NCBI GenBank assembly: GCA_002261195.1
Contig: MVBO01000096.1
Location: forward strand, 1-57,221
Length of the DNA: 57,221 bases
Source: Bifiguratus adelaidae
Lineage: Eukaryota; Mucoromycota; Endogonomycetes; Endogonales
Direction of reading: 5' to 3'
Both the position numbers and the translations under genes were made by a program. Below the pieces are notes generated by a model. The model searched no databases, was not told the origin of the DNA, and worked only from the letters and a program-made list of their open reading frames with translations. Each line of letters opens with the position of its first letter. Positions within the stretch are counted from its first letter, which is position 1. This document shows, in pieces, positions 1 through 13,418 of this stretch.

Positions 1-2597
1 CGTGATCACGCGTCAAAATCAAAATAGGCAATTCTTGGGACGGTTTTGACTGCCACTGTACTTACAGCATCTACCAACTACCTTCGAGTCGTCACATTAC
101 TGCGCCGAAACTCACTGTAGTACTGTATTGTGGAAGACAAGGGTACAGTACAATACAGTAAGTTCCAAGGAAGCAACTTGCGACTTTAGCTCACCAATTT
201 ACCAACAAAGCTTTCAGCAAGTCTACTAGTAGTACCAGCAGCAATACCAAGAGTTCTCTCAGTTGGAAGAATGGATGCAGTGACAAGGCGAAAGGCCAGT
301 TTTGAATTTGGGCAATTTCGCTTCTGTAATTGTCTATAAAAGCAGAAGATGGGTTGGAGACATATCAAAAAATACTGTAATGCTGCCAATGAATGCATAT
401 TATCAAGCTCTGGCTGTAACAGATCCGCACTTCTCGTGTGCACGTGGGTGAAAGGTATTGAAGAGCGTCGCACGTGACATTCAGTACAGTACATTGAGTA
501 TCTCGTATTCCGCCAGAAGCTGCGTACGTGGATGCTAGGGGTAGAGCAGACAGTTGAACGGCGGACAGACGGAACTATAGGACGTAAGGCTGATGAGACC
601 AGGAGTAAAGTCTTTGTGGAGTTGATAACATGCCGAATACGTAGTGTCAAATATTGTTCTACTTGTGTGTCTGCTTGCGATACAAGTCTGAGACAACACT
701 CAGATCGGCATGGATAAAGGTGTTCTGTCCGAGAAAGTCGCAGTCTGTAGTTGATGCAGACATATCTATGCATAAGGCCCAGAGTTTTAGGTCGGAATGA
801 ATAGTAGTTGAAGCTCAAGACAAGATTGCAAATAGGTAGGAGGTGATAGCGCGAGGAGTGAACGTTGTCATCACATAAGTTTGAGGTCGTGTCATCGCGC
901 CGTTGCCGATAATGAAGCGAATGTGCCGGAAGATGGTTGAAGTAGTCATACCACATAACGAAAACGGAAGAACAGTAGAGACCAGTACTCGTCGAATTCG
1001 CATAAGCACCCGGAAAGAGATGATGATTGCTTGCGTAACTTGACTCAGTCCGATTTGTCAGCAAAGACCATTGCAACGGCGCTACAATCTAGCATCGTAA
1101 TGCATGGTTTAGATGCTTGCAGGTCCGGACAAAAGCAGGTCGATCCTACATAAAAAGAACAGGCAAAAAGGTGAGAATTGCAGTCAATAGAGCAATTACT
1201 CGGGGGGCCACTGTAGAGAGTTATCAAGTTTTATCAATGCAAGTGCCATGGGCTGACGTCGTACTCTAACGGAACGCAGAATAAACCTTATACGTCAATT
1301 CGCAAGAACTTCACAGCTGTTCTAAATTTGTCACCATATGCATTTTCATCTTGTCTACGCTTCGCTTGCAACTAGATTTGATATAATCAATGTCCATGTC
1401 CGTCTTTTGCTCTCCCGTTGTGGGGGTTCTCGGCCTTCTTGTCGACCTCACCGTTAGCCATGGGGCTATATTGCGATGGACGATGCATACCGTGTCTTGC
1501 TGAGTAATAGTAAACGACCATTTCGCCACATCAGGACGGCAGAAAGGATTATGAATTCAATAGAGATTTCCTAAGAGCACGATTAGAGGAGCACCAGCAC
1601 GGGTGACGTTATCAGCTTTGTTCAACCGGATCCGACACGAAAAAACTGTTCTGTCGACGTCGACTTTAAGTGCTTTAAGCATCAGGCTAACATGAGCTAT
1701 TTCTTTAGGCATTCATTATCAGGTTTTCTAGTATCAAATACCATAAGCGATCTGGCTTCTTTCAGTGACATTTGAAGGCTTTTGTGTCCACTTTCTGCAC
1801 TTAGCATTTGCTCATTGATGCTCTTTCAGTTCACTCGGTTCCATCTTATTGATCCTTGCAGGTATATTACACAAATTCGTCCGGAGCGGCACTTCCATAG
1901 GATTTGTGTTCTCTACGTGACAAGGATGCATTCCTATACCATTCTATCCAAGCTAGCAATTGCTCTCAGGTACATTCCCTCGCTGTATGATTGTTTCTCG
2001 AGTCACCTTAGTTCCAGAGCCTTCTACTCTATTGTGTTCATTACGTTATATCTTCATTCTCGGATTGACATCTGAAAATATCGACGCCCGTAATGAATGC
2101 GACTGGACAGCAGATTGACCTTTGTAACAGGTCTTCTGCTTCGTGTATCCGTACATTACATGCTTTCGATGGTGTCGTTGTGAGGCGGTTAGATTGTCAA
2201 CTTGGAGCCTATTATTTCTACAAGCAGGGTTCGGCCACCTGCATGCATCGATGAGGGCATCTCTGGTAACCTATTTTCAACGTACATCCGTGGCTGCTCC
2301 AACAGCTACCAACCTTTAGTTCCAAGTGTCTTCTAATTCCGCATTTGACTGAAGTACGAATGCAAAAAGTCTTCACATAACCAAAGATCTCATATTAGGT
2401 TACACCGGCTCAAAGTCTCGCATTGAAGCAAGCGGGTTCCCGTTCCAACAAGTCATCATGTAACAAATATCACTCTCTTTGTGCACCAACTGCACCTCTG
2501 TCTAGTACAAAAGGTCCCCTCAATTTAATTGAATGGCGTGAGCTCATTGCAATCATTTTTTGCGCGGACATTTAAATTGGATCTCTATTGCTTCCTT
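1..2597. other. Gene-poor stretch with no recognisable gene
   Basis: No protein family, tRNA, rRNA or clear repeat could be recognised here. The longest open frame (minus strand, 186-1076, about 296 codons) opens with TTG rather than ATG. It is rich in Ser, Arg, His, Cys and Tyr and shows no domain. A 97-codon plus-strand frame at 1782-2075 is equally unconvincing. I treat the stretch as intergenic or as the decayed remnant of something, with low certainty. Confidence 0.5.
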
Positions 2598-5366
2598 ATG
2601 GCGTCTCATGAACAGCTTTACGAGAGGCAGCACTCACCTCTCAGAAATCGATTGGCCGACGATGCTCGTGTCATATCTGACATGGACCGAATAGCTAAGC
2701 TTTCAGACAGTCCGACGCATGCGGGAACGAAGCATATACTGGATCCTTTTAGCGGGTTGACAAGCTTGCTAACAGCCTCGAAGCCGAAGAAACCGGACGA
2801 TGCTTTTTCATCACTACGGCAAGTGGAAAGGGCTACTTCGCCTCGCTTGGATCAACTGTTGTTGCCGTCCTTTTTCGATTTCAAATCTCGTCGTGACAGT
2901 TTCGGGAAAGTATCGCCTGAAGGGTAGGTATATGCTGCAGGCTATGGGGCCAGACATGCCACGTTTAGCTTCGCTAACTAGGTATGCCTGTTAAGGTCAT
3001 CCGCATCTTCACTTTTTGATTCAGCGGTTAAAAAGCAATTAGTTAGCTACAACGGTCTCTTCAATTCCAAGGATACCTCAAGAGGTGAAAAGAATCGGAT
3101 TAGTACCTTTCCGAGCCCCGCCGGGGAGGAATCACCGGCAAACGTTATCTATGAATCATCCATACCTTCTGAAGCCTGCTCACGATCGTCGTTGAGCAGT
3201 ATGTCTGAAGTACCTTTGATTGACAAAGATAGAGATGGGAGACAGCTCGCGCGTGTCCAAGCTCCGAAAGAGTCGCATACAGACTTGGCTGCCGCAGTTA
3301 AGCGCTTGGAGGCAGAGTGCAGCCAATTACGTGGCAAAACAAAAGGAATGGAGCAACTTCATATATCCCTGACCGAATCTGAGCACTCGAGGGCGGAGCT
3401 TCAGGCAGCCTTGTACCAAGAAGACGAACATTGGAAGAAGAGGATCGGGTAAGTACCCTCAAGATTCGTCGGAATAGTTTTTGCTTTTGTACACCTCTTG
3501 AATCCCATATTTATGCTTGCTGCAGAATGCTGAATAGCATCGCCGAAGGAAGCTTGGGCGTAACGCAACTCTTGAGTCAGTTACGCGGCTTCATGAGCGG
3601 CTTGCGATCCAATAGCTTACTTGAGGTAGCATATATCGACTCTAAGCTCTCTGAACTGCAACACATTGTCAAGGACGAGCAGGAGAATACGCGCTCTCTA
3701 GGTATGTGCTTATGACATGTACCAGCAATATGACACCATTCGATGTGTCCAAGCTGACCAAATTGAAGTCCAAGGACTGGTGTCGAATACAGATGATGGA
3801 TTTACAAGATTCTATAACGGCATTTCAGGCTTACTCGGAAACCTTAACGGCTTATCAGAGGATATCAAGGCCCTTGCAGAAACTGTCCATGATCGCATTG
3901 GTAGGAAGCTGGGAAGATTAACAACGCACTAATGGTTGCTATTCAAGACGATGACTCCGGGCAGAAGCCACAGCCACTACCAGAGGACGACGGCACATTG
4001 TTATGTCTAAAGGAATTGAGATCGTCAGTGCTCTCGATGATACAAGGCTTGGAAAACTCAAACAAGTTATTGCGGTCAGAAGTCAATGCAATTCAGTCAC
4101 ACTTCAAGGTTGCATTCGGAGACAATGGTAATTTGGCAAAGCTTATTGAACAGTCAGCCAAAGGCAATCCAATGCATGATAGGAACATGTAAGGCTAACG
4201 TGATCGCCCCATGCTGCCAAAGATTAACTCTTGTGTTGCTAGGTGTGCTGATTTTGCGAAAGATACTCTAAAGTATCTTCATTCGCTATACAGCCAAAAC
4301 GATATGGACACAGATTTCAGCTGCACTGACGCTAGCACATTGGATGATACCCTCAAGCTCTGGAAAAAGGCAGCGTCTGAATTGCACACAGCGCAAATGA
4401 AACGATTTGAAGAGAAGCTCACCTCCATGGAGGTAAGCTCTCTTTGCGGCCTGACCTCGCGATTAATAACGAATGCATAGCGAGAGCGCGAAAGAATGCG
4501 CAACAAATTGGCGTCTCAAGCTACTACTTTCTATGAACAGCTCCAGAAAGAAAAGGCAGAATCAGCGAATGCAATACGCAAGCAAGATCAAATTCATCAG
4601 GAGGAATCAATGAGATGGTCAAAGGAAAGGGTAAATATCTGTGCACCTTGTTATACTATGTTCATTATCCCTACCGTTGTCCATTCAGGAAGTCTTGCAA
4701 TTGAAAAGTGCCAAATTGCAAGATGAACTAGCGACGCTTCAAAAACAGTTTTTGCAGCGTCAGTCAACTGAAGTCTATGGGAATGCGGAAGAGGCGTAGG
4801 TCAATCGCTCTGAAAGAGTGGCACGTTCAATCTCAATGTTAACCGGCACTTCCAGGCAAGGGCTTGCTACGAACTCTCCTAATGTGTGCGATGCCTCATC
4901 CAGCGCTATTAGCGATGTCACGAAAATGATACACATGCATTTAGAGGAGAATGTGAGTCGTAGAAATGCGCAGTCTCGGCCGGGCCCGTAGAAACTTATC
5001 GTCTTCTCTAGGCTGGGCTCAACTTGACTTCAGCTGAAGGAAATGGAAAGGCAGACATGCCATCTCCAGCATCTCCCGAAGTGTCCTCATCTGAAAGTGC
5101 TGCCCACCATACAACCATCATTGCAAATGTATCGAGGCGTAACGATGATGTCGTCCACAATGGCATGAAGCTAAACAATGTGAACTCGGAAGAAGCAGCT
5201 ATAGTTTCGCATGGAACGAAAGTCTATGGGAAGGTAAGCAAGAGCTCTATCGTGTATTGTGCATGCATAATTATGCAAAGACACACCAACCTCTGCTTAG
5301 AAGCATAGCACTCGAACAAAGCAACCTTCCCGAAAGCGCCCAAAGACAATGACAAATTCCAATTAG
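2598..5366 (+). CDS. Coiled-coil protein of unknown function, multi-exon
   Basis: I do not recognise the family. The reading starts at the in-frame ATG at 2598 (MASHEQLYER) and runs through about ten exons. Clear introns include 3449-3525 and 5234-5300. The first third is Ser/Pro-rich and looks disordered. From about 3200 onward the [11 protein letters not shown] is dominated by Leu/Glu/Lys/Gln heptad-like stretches typical of long coiled coils. The last exon (5301-5366) encodes a basic tail containing KQPSRKRPK, a plausible nuclear localisation signal, followed by TAG. The overall look resembles structural spindle, kinetochore or chromosome-axis proteins, but nothing in the sequence identifies one. 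The stop lies only 16 bp before the start of the PanK-DUF89 gene on the same strand. Several internal exon boundaries, such as those around 3705-3770 and 4790-5020, are guesses. Confidence 0.72.
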
Positions 5367-5382
5367 GCAGTTCGAATAAATT

Positions 5383-8163
5383 ATGAGTGTGGGGTGTTCT
5401 CTAAAAGTCCCTGTCGCCATGGTGAATGTCACGGGTGCTACGATTTCTGATGTGCCCAATCACGGGACGAGAGACATAGTATTGCCTAACCAGGTAGAAC
5501 ATGTCTCTCAGATAGCGCTAGATGTAAGAAGATTGAAGCGCTACTAGGGGAAAATCGATTAATCCTCATGCAGATCGGCGGTTCCTTGGCCAAGATTGTT
5601 TACTACACAGAGCATGACGACGAGAGCGGAGGAAGATTAATCTTCAAGAAGATAGAGACGGAGCGTATCGACGAATGTTTCGACTTCATAGCGAGTTTGC
5701 TTGAAGACGATAGGCGGAAGAATGGATCGAATATTGAACCGGTCATAAAGGCTACTGGTGGTGGCGCTCATCTGTTCTACGAAAAGCTTCTTCAGCGGCT
5801 TCCCGGGGTCTCAGTGCAAAAGGAAGATGAGATGGATTGCCTTGTTACAGGTATACTCATTGTTACTTTATCATTCTTTCTGTAGCTGATATATCCTTTG
5901 TGCAGGTTTGAACTTTTACATCAGCGAGATACCATACGAGGTATTCACGTACTCGGAGTCGGATCCGATGATGTTTGAGGAAACGCCAACTGACATTTAT
6001 CCTTACATGGTCTGTTTTCAGCAACTTTGAGATATTTGATAGAATTAATGCACCAGTAGTTGGTCAACATTGGCTCTGGCGTTAGCATCTTGGAAGTGAC
6101 GGGTCCAGACAAGTTCACGAGAATTAGCGGCACTTCTGTAAGTCATTCATTTTTTCAATTGTAGCACTGACAGAGCGTCATAGCTCGGTGGAGGCACTTA
6201 TTGGGGTATTGCCTCAATGTTGACAGGCGCGCAAACTTTCGATGGTATTTTCAAGCTTATGTTGATGCAATCCTTAACCTTCTCGCACTTCCAGAAATGC
6301 TGGATATCGCACAATATGGTGACAACCATAATGTGGATATGCTAGTCGGTGACATTTACGGTATGGACTACAACAAAATTGGGTTGAAATCTACGGCGAT
6401 TGCAAGCAGCTTTGGAAAGGTATTCAAGAAGAATGTTAAAGCGCAAGGTCGGTTCAAAAACGAAGATTTGTCGCGGAGTTTGCTATACATGATCAGGTAT
6501 GACCGCATTTACGATCGATATTGTTGGGACTCAACAGTTTGTACACATTAGCAATAATATTGGTCAAATTGCGTATTTGAACGCTCAACAACGCGGTCTG
6601 AAAAGGATTTACTTCGGCGGATGTTTCATTAGAGGTAAGTGACCAGTAGTTTATTTGCATTCTTCAACTACAAACCTATTGACACGCTGTTGCGCTTAGG
6701 ACACCCCATAACCATGAATACACTGTCATATGCAATCAACTTTTGGTCGAAAGGACAGGTCAAAGCACTCTTCCTGCGTCATGAAGGGTACCTTGGAGCG
6801 ACAGGAGCTTTTCTCAAGCATAAGCCTATTCGGAAGGCACGTCACTCCTTCTCCTTCTCAGAAAACTTCACGGTCACGGAGAAGATAGCTGGCGATTCAC
6901 TGAATGCTTATGGCATTCTCGAGCGGACTCCTAGCAAGCTTACAGCTTTCCCGCTTCTGGATAACCTTTCAACATATCACCCAGATACCTTCGAATTAAC
7001 GCAACCCGAATCACAAAACTATTGGATTGACAGACTTGAAAGCAATCTCAATGATATAGTGGAATTGGCTACCGATAGAGCTGGGAACGATGAAGATGTG
7101 GCAGTAGATACACATGACAAGACAACGCTGGCTGCTGACGACGATCACAACGTGCTCTCGAGGCTGCATACCTTTTCTCAATTATACAAGAGTCATCTGG
7201 AAGCTCTAAGAGCTCAGCCAAACATGTACGGTGCCCTTACTGTCAGGAGTCTATTGAATCTTCGCGAACAGTGCCTACATGAAATTGGGTTTCCAGATAT
7301 CTTCGCCAAAGTGAAGAAGATGGAGAATGAAGCGGCTCTGATGGTACTATCGGACCTGCTTGGACACTGCGATGTAATGCAAGGACCAAGACAACAACTC
7401 GGGTTCCTACTAGAGAATGTGTTGGCCGGTAACATGTTTGACTGGGGATCCAATGAGGTAATGAAATTGCTCAAGGCTGGTGAGCTGGACTTTCAAACCG
7501 CAAAGAGCAAAATCAATCTTCAAACACGATCACTCAACAACATGCCGGACGTACTGGACAGGTTGACAACAGGAAGAATTTACAAGAAAGCTGTGATATT
7601 TGTCGACAACTCTGGTGCGGACATAATCCTAGGCGTGATTCCATTCGCGAGATGGCTGTTACATCGTGGATCAAGTGTAATATTGGCGGCGAACTCATTC
7701 CCAGCTGTCAATGATGTGACGGTATGTTGTGCGCTGTACTCTATTAACAGTCATCATTAACCGAAAATAGGCTCGCGAATTGGTGGAAATTCTCAATCGC
7801 ATCTCCGCACAAGACCAAATAATACGCGACGCCTGGCAATCAGGCAATTTGAAAGTCATTGGCACAGGAAGCGCAAGCCCGTGCTTGGATCTTCGACGTA
7901 TCAATGCGGAGCTAGCGTCGGCCTCTAAGGACGTTGATCTCGTCGTACTCGAGGTCAGTTTTAAATGGTATCCAAGGTTTCTCGGCTTTGGTAACCACCG
8001 ATTCTAGGGCATGGGAAGGGCAATCCACACCAATCTTTACGCCAAGTTTGAATGTGATTCACTGAAGATTGGAGTATTTAAGTCTGCAGCTGTGGCGAAA
8101 GAATTAGGAGCGGATCTCTATGATGCTCTTGTGTTATACACACCTGGCACGTCGAACCCCTAG
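5383..8163 (+). CDS. Pantothenate kinase fused to DUF89 phosphatase domain
   Basis: The N-terminal half is a type II (eukaryotic) pantothenate kinase, which catalyses the first step of CoA synthesis. It shows the ATP-site IGGSLAK, TGGGA, the DEMDCL segment carrying the catalytic Glu, VNIGSGVS and RISGTSLGGGT, where the Arg is the other catalytic residue. The C-terminal half (from about 6840) is a DUF89 metal-dependent phosphatase, with DNSGAD and the closing GMGRAIHTN segment. Exon 1 is 5383-5523, the next starts at 5574, and other introns begin at 5852 and after 6000, 6130 and 6490. This architecture matches human PANK4 and plant PANK2. Human PANK4 has lost the kinase Glu and Arg, but both are present here, so the protein is probably bifunctional: kinase plus damage-control phosphatase for 4'-phosphopantetheine derivatives. 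A second in-frame ATG lies at 5419. Confidence 0.93.
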
Positions 8164-8340
8164 GAACCCTTCCCCTTATTTCCGACACATTCCATGTTCA
8201 TGGATTTTTAGACAACCAGCCACTTCTCAATAGACAACTTGTAACGGTTCAAGGAATAGACTACTGCTCGCTAAGAGTTACGCTAGGTCTTGCCTGACCA
8301 GCGTCCCTGATCAGCGCTGACTTTGAAAGACTCTGTGGGC

Positions 8341-10704
8341 ATGGCTCACGATGGTCAGTGAGATTTCGCTGGGGGTCCGTATCACGACTAACTCGTGAAC
8401 AGATTCTTCACGCATGGATGACGGCGCAAGCTTAGGTTCTCAGCTTTCAGTGGAGCATGGGAGCAAAGATACAGCGCTCAAGAGTAGCTCACATGAGAAA
8501 CCCGCTGTTGCGAAAGCAGACGAGAGCGCAAGTCCGCTGTCAAGCGAGTCCTCAACACCAAGTCCCTCTGTACCAGTTGACGTTTCCTTACCTACAGGCT
8601 CCAATGTGACATCATCGAACCCTGGCGGCATACGGCGGAAGCCATCCGTCCGGATCACACCACTAGCGAAACTTGAAATTGAATCCGTGCAGAGCCCGGA
8701 GCCTCCAGGTGCAATGTCCCCAACCACTCTTTCGTACTTGCTCGACGAAGAGAAGAACTTCAATGCCAATACCTCCGAAGCAGACATCCACATCGAAACC
8801 AACAATCCCAGTCATCTTTTTTGGGTTCCAGCTTCCCAACACCCTGAACTTGCACCTCAAGATTATGAGGAGCTGCTTGATAAACTGGATAAAAGCGGAA
8901 GAACACTCCATGGTGACGGCAAATCAGGAGTTCGAAGACGTCGTTCAGTCTTATCACAGTCTTTCAAACCAACAGAAACCGAAGATTCCGTTGTGGAAGT
9001 GGAGCCAAATCAGACTGCTGTCGATGCGAACGAACTCAATCATATACAGGAGGAGCAAGAGGAAGTGCATGATGCTGAAGCTCCTATTGCCCACGGCCCA
9101 GATTCACAGCGTTCTTCGCGTGTGCGAAGGAGCGTCAGTTTTACCGCTGTTCCACCCGGTAAGGCAGGAATAGGGCTCTTTGACCGTAACTCTGAGTTCT
9201 TTTCTGACTGGAATTTTTGATTAGCCTTGGATTTGGAAGTGCAAGGGTCGTCACCTTCTCTTCTTCGTTCACCGCGAACGCAGATCAAAAGAACAACTAG
9301 GACAAATGCCATCAGACGAACGTCTTTTGCATCCATACATAAATTGAAGAACATCTCGGAGCCATCTCTTGGGTCCACGTCACTCAGAACCTCTGGCGAA
9401 AATTTCGGAGACGAACAATATGGGCTTGAAACACAACAAGTCGACGCAGTCATCCGGTACGGCAAAGTACCAGCTGGAGGAATCCAATTGAAGGATGCAT
9501 CCCTCAAAGATCAAATAACACTTCAAGAAGATCTTCCTCACAACGATGATGAGTTTACGAGCGATCAGAAACCGAATGTTACCCCGGCCCCAGACGACGG
9601 TCGAATTGATGTGGATGAAGATCTGTCATCATTCAAGCCAATGCATGCAACGCCTACATTCATCGAAGTCCCACCCGTTCCACAAAAGCAGACGCTATCA
9701 GTAGATTCATCGAGCCAGGCAGAGAGCGTTGGATTAACAAAGAAAACGAGCTGGGCGCGCTTGTTCACGAGCGATGACAAGGATAAGGCGAAGAAGACAA
9801 AATCCGAAGAAACTTTGCGTAGTAAAGCTATCACGAGCTCTGACCTGGATGCAGGGAAGAAGCCTGACTCGCAAGGGCATTCAGACTCTCAAAGTGCCGG
9901 TAAACGCAGTTTTGGCCTCTCGTCGTTCTTTAGTCGTACAACATCAAAGGCGGTCGCTAGATCCAGCAACACGGATCTCAAGAAGGAAAGTCCAATTGTT
10001 ATCACCAGCAGTAAAGTTCAATCTAGCAAGCTCAAGTATACAAACTATCAACGCTTACCGTTACACGTCGAGCGAGCCATATATCGCCTCAGTCACATCA
10101 AACTCGCTAATCCCCGTAGACCACTTTTGCATCAAGTCTTAATTTCCAACTTAATGTTCTGGTATCTTTCCATCATGAATCGTTCGCAACCCTCCAAATC
10201 CATTACGTCGGAGCACTCCAAGACCATGCCGTCGAACAGTACACTGAACAATGCGAACTCAGAAGGCGTCGCTCGAGGACGAGGCGCTGGAAGCAATGCA
10301 AAACCACACAAACCAATCAAGACCGACAAAAGAAGCCTGGAGCCAGCAAGCCGAACACCTAGCAGGGCTCCAACAATGGGCGTGAATCACGAAGGTATTC
10401 TAATTCTAATTCTAATTCTAGTTTCAGCCATTGTCAAAATCTTACTAACAGGCTTATTCAAATGTGATTTGCATACATAGATCCCCAACGAACAAAGGTT
10501 TCACATCCCGCAGGTGAGTTGTGACTTGTAAGCCATTGACATCACTAATGTCTGTGTGCCGCCTTAGAGAGTCCAGAAACCGACCGGCGACCCAAATCTG
10601 TTCCTTCACCTCCCATGAGAAACAACACGCGCACTGTACTCACGGACACAGATACCAAGGATGAGGATGATGTTCCTCTTGCCATGTATAGACATAGCCA
10701 TTAG
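8341..10704 (+). CDS. ZDS1: Zds1/Zds2-type protein, PP2A-Cdc55 regulator
   Basis: The long N-terminal part is Ser/Pro/Glu-rich and apparently disordered, with Arg-rich patches (GVRRRRSV, RVRRSVSF) that look like phosphosites. Near 10040-10180 lies the Zds_C domain, recognisable from LPLHVERAIYRLSHIKLA followed by LHQVLISNLMFWYLSIMN. In yeast the Zds proteins bind PP2A-Cdc55 and control its location and mitotic exit. I start the gene at 8341: a 13-nt first exon (ATGGCTCACGATG), an intron from 8354 to 8402 with a CTAAC branch point, then the in-frame ATG at 8414, which is the alternative start. A further intron lies near 9160-9227, and two more near 10395-10567. The intron beginning at 10395 holds a (TAATTC)n repeat. 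The C-terminus ends in an acidic stretch and TAG at 10702-10704. Confidence 0.86.
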
Positions 10705-11180
10705 GTTTTCTGCGAATATCGATTCCCAGACTAGACTCTTTCTCACACCTTATTTCAAGTCTGGGTATGCGTGCATGAGGACAACGGCATCTTCGCATCA
10801 AGACCAAGAATTCGGGTCATATCTCGAATGGATTGGGTGACCTCTTAACCAAGTAAAATGGTGACACAGACCAATGCTAACATCACGCAGACTGCATATC
10901 TGTTCCGGCTTTACACGGAACGGGAAATAGCGTTACGCAGAAAGCATGGGGGCATGGCATTCCCAGCACATTGGTTGTACCCAAATTCCCGGGATTCCTT
11001 CCCCTGTCCAACAGTGTATAGAACATAGCGAAGCGTAGACAATAACCCTAACCTCCATACGAAGGGATGGGAAACTATGTGGAAAGCGTACACAACTCTT
11101 CTTCGTTTCCCACCAGAACATTAGCGAGTACACTCTACTACTCGCTGTCCCGCGCAACTATCTCTGGTGCTTGGTCAAGC
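10705..11180. promoter_or_regulatory. Intergenic region with telobox-like element
   Basis: This is the presumed promoter of the C2H2 regulator. It contains TAACCCTAACC at 11043-11053, almost two fungal telomere-type units, about 130 bp before the chosen ATG. An in-frame extension of the C2H2 gene upstream to 11067 is open but looks non-coding (Ser/Tyr-rich, no conserved motif). Nothing else was recognised. Confidence 0.4.
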
Positions 11181-12338
11181 ATGGCACAAGCAGCTCCGCA
11201 GTACAATCCAACACTAGTCATTTCCCGCCCATACGACGGTATGATTGAATACAACAAGGATAGGGTATTTGGTGATATCTTGCCGCAGCACGATCACGGT
11301 ACTCCACCGACGCTGGAGGGGAGTTTTCCTGTGGAGCATCAGCCTTCGTATATGTTTGGCAACGATGAGCCACTTTCGCTTTCTTTACGGGATCCTTCTG
11401 CTTTTACCTTCTCGCCGTTCACACCAGACGCGAACTTTGCAACGGGCATGTTGCCCAACTTCGGCGACTTTGCTACGGACTCTTTGAAACCATTTCATGG
11501 GTCGCTTGGCAAGCCGGATGGGATATATGCTGAAGCCCATGACGAGTTGACAATGAGAACGCCAGGCAACGACTTTTACACTGCGACTCCCCCAATGACG
11601 TCTTCACCAAACTCTCTGCCTGACGGCGAGACCGAATTGACCGATGTTTCGAACCTCTTCGCCATGACCTCGCTTCCATCGAGCAATCACAACCTTCAAT
11701 CGTCTATCGATTACTTCACCTATCCTGCCAACACGTCAAATGCACCCTTTCTCTTTGGCTCTAGCCAAATGGTTGAAGGTATCGATAATGTCTTGTCGCC
11801 ACATGATCTTCATCTGTCTCTACCTAATCAATCCTCGCTAATATTTTCACCTCACCATCTCCAACTCCATGGCCACGACTCGCACGTTAGTACACCTCGC
11901 GACCCCCAGCCGCCATCGCCTCAATCGCCAATATATCTCGGTGAGACGGTTCCGGAAACGCTTAACCGGGCCCAAACCCCCACGCCCTCAGAGTGGAAAA
12001 GTGAAATGCCCCAGCCAAGTGTGAGTTCACCCACCCATTGTCCCTATGATGGCTGCAGCAAAACCTTCACCCGGTCTAACAACCTCAAGACGCACGTCAA
12101 GTCTCACCTGACCACCAAGCCTTTCCTATGTGAACATTGCCCAAGATCATTCTCACGCAAGCACGATCTTCAGCGACATACTCGCGTGCACACTGGAGAT
12201 AAGCCATATGTTTGCATTTGCTGTTCAAAGAAGTTTGCTCGAACGGATGCATTGAAACGCCATCATCGCATCGAGGAGAGCTGTCGTTTGTATGTTGAGG
12301 CCAGAGTCGTCAAAGATAAGAGACGACATAGCACTTGA
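11181..12338 (+). CDS. C2H2 zinc-finger transcription factor, CRZ1-like
   Basis: This is an intron-free regulator of about 385 residues. The N-terminal 280 residues are Ser/Pro/Asn-rich and acidic. Three consecutive C2H2 fingers close the protein: CPYDGCSKTF, then CEHCPRSF, then CICCSKKF. The last finger runs through FARTDALKRHHR and is followed by a conserved-looking EESC. The finger order and the RTDAL helix resemble the calcineurin-responsive factors Crz1/Prz1. Near the N-terminus PTLVIS (residues 10-15) fits the PxIxIT calcineurin-docking pattern, which supports but does not prove that assignment. I chose ATG 11181 (MAQAAPQYN) rather than the upstream ATG at 11067 because the extra 38 residues look non-coding. 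The stop is only 33 bp before the HEM2 start codon on the same strand. Confidence 0.85.
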   Translation: MAQAAPQYNPTLVISRPYDGMIEYNKDRVFGDILPQHDHGTPPTLEGSFPVEHQPSYMFGNDEPLSLSLRDPSAFTFSPFTPDANFATGMLPNFGDFATDSLKPFHGSLGKPDGIYAEAHDELTMRTPGNDFYTATPPMTSSPNSLPDGETELTDVSNLFAMTSLPSSNHNLQSSIDYFTYPANTSNAPFLFGSSQMVEGIDNVLSPHDLHLSLPNQSSLIFSPHHLQLHGHDSHVSTPRDPQPPSPQSPIYLGETVPETLNRAQTPTPSEWKSEMPQPSVSSPTHCPYDGCSKTFTRSNNLKTHVKSHLTTKPFLCEHCPRSFSRKHDLQRHTRVHTGDKPYVCICCSKKFARTDALKRHHRIEESCRLYVEARVVKDKRRHST

Positions 12339-12371
12339 TTGTATATATGGGTTGGGAATGTCATTCTGTAG

Positions 12372-13418
<1,047 letters not shown>

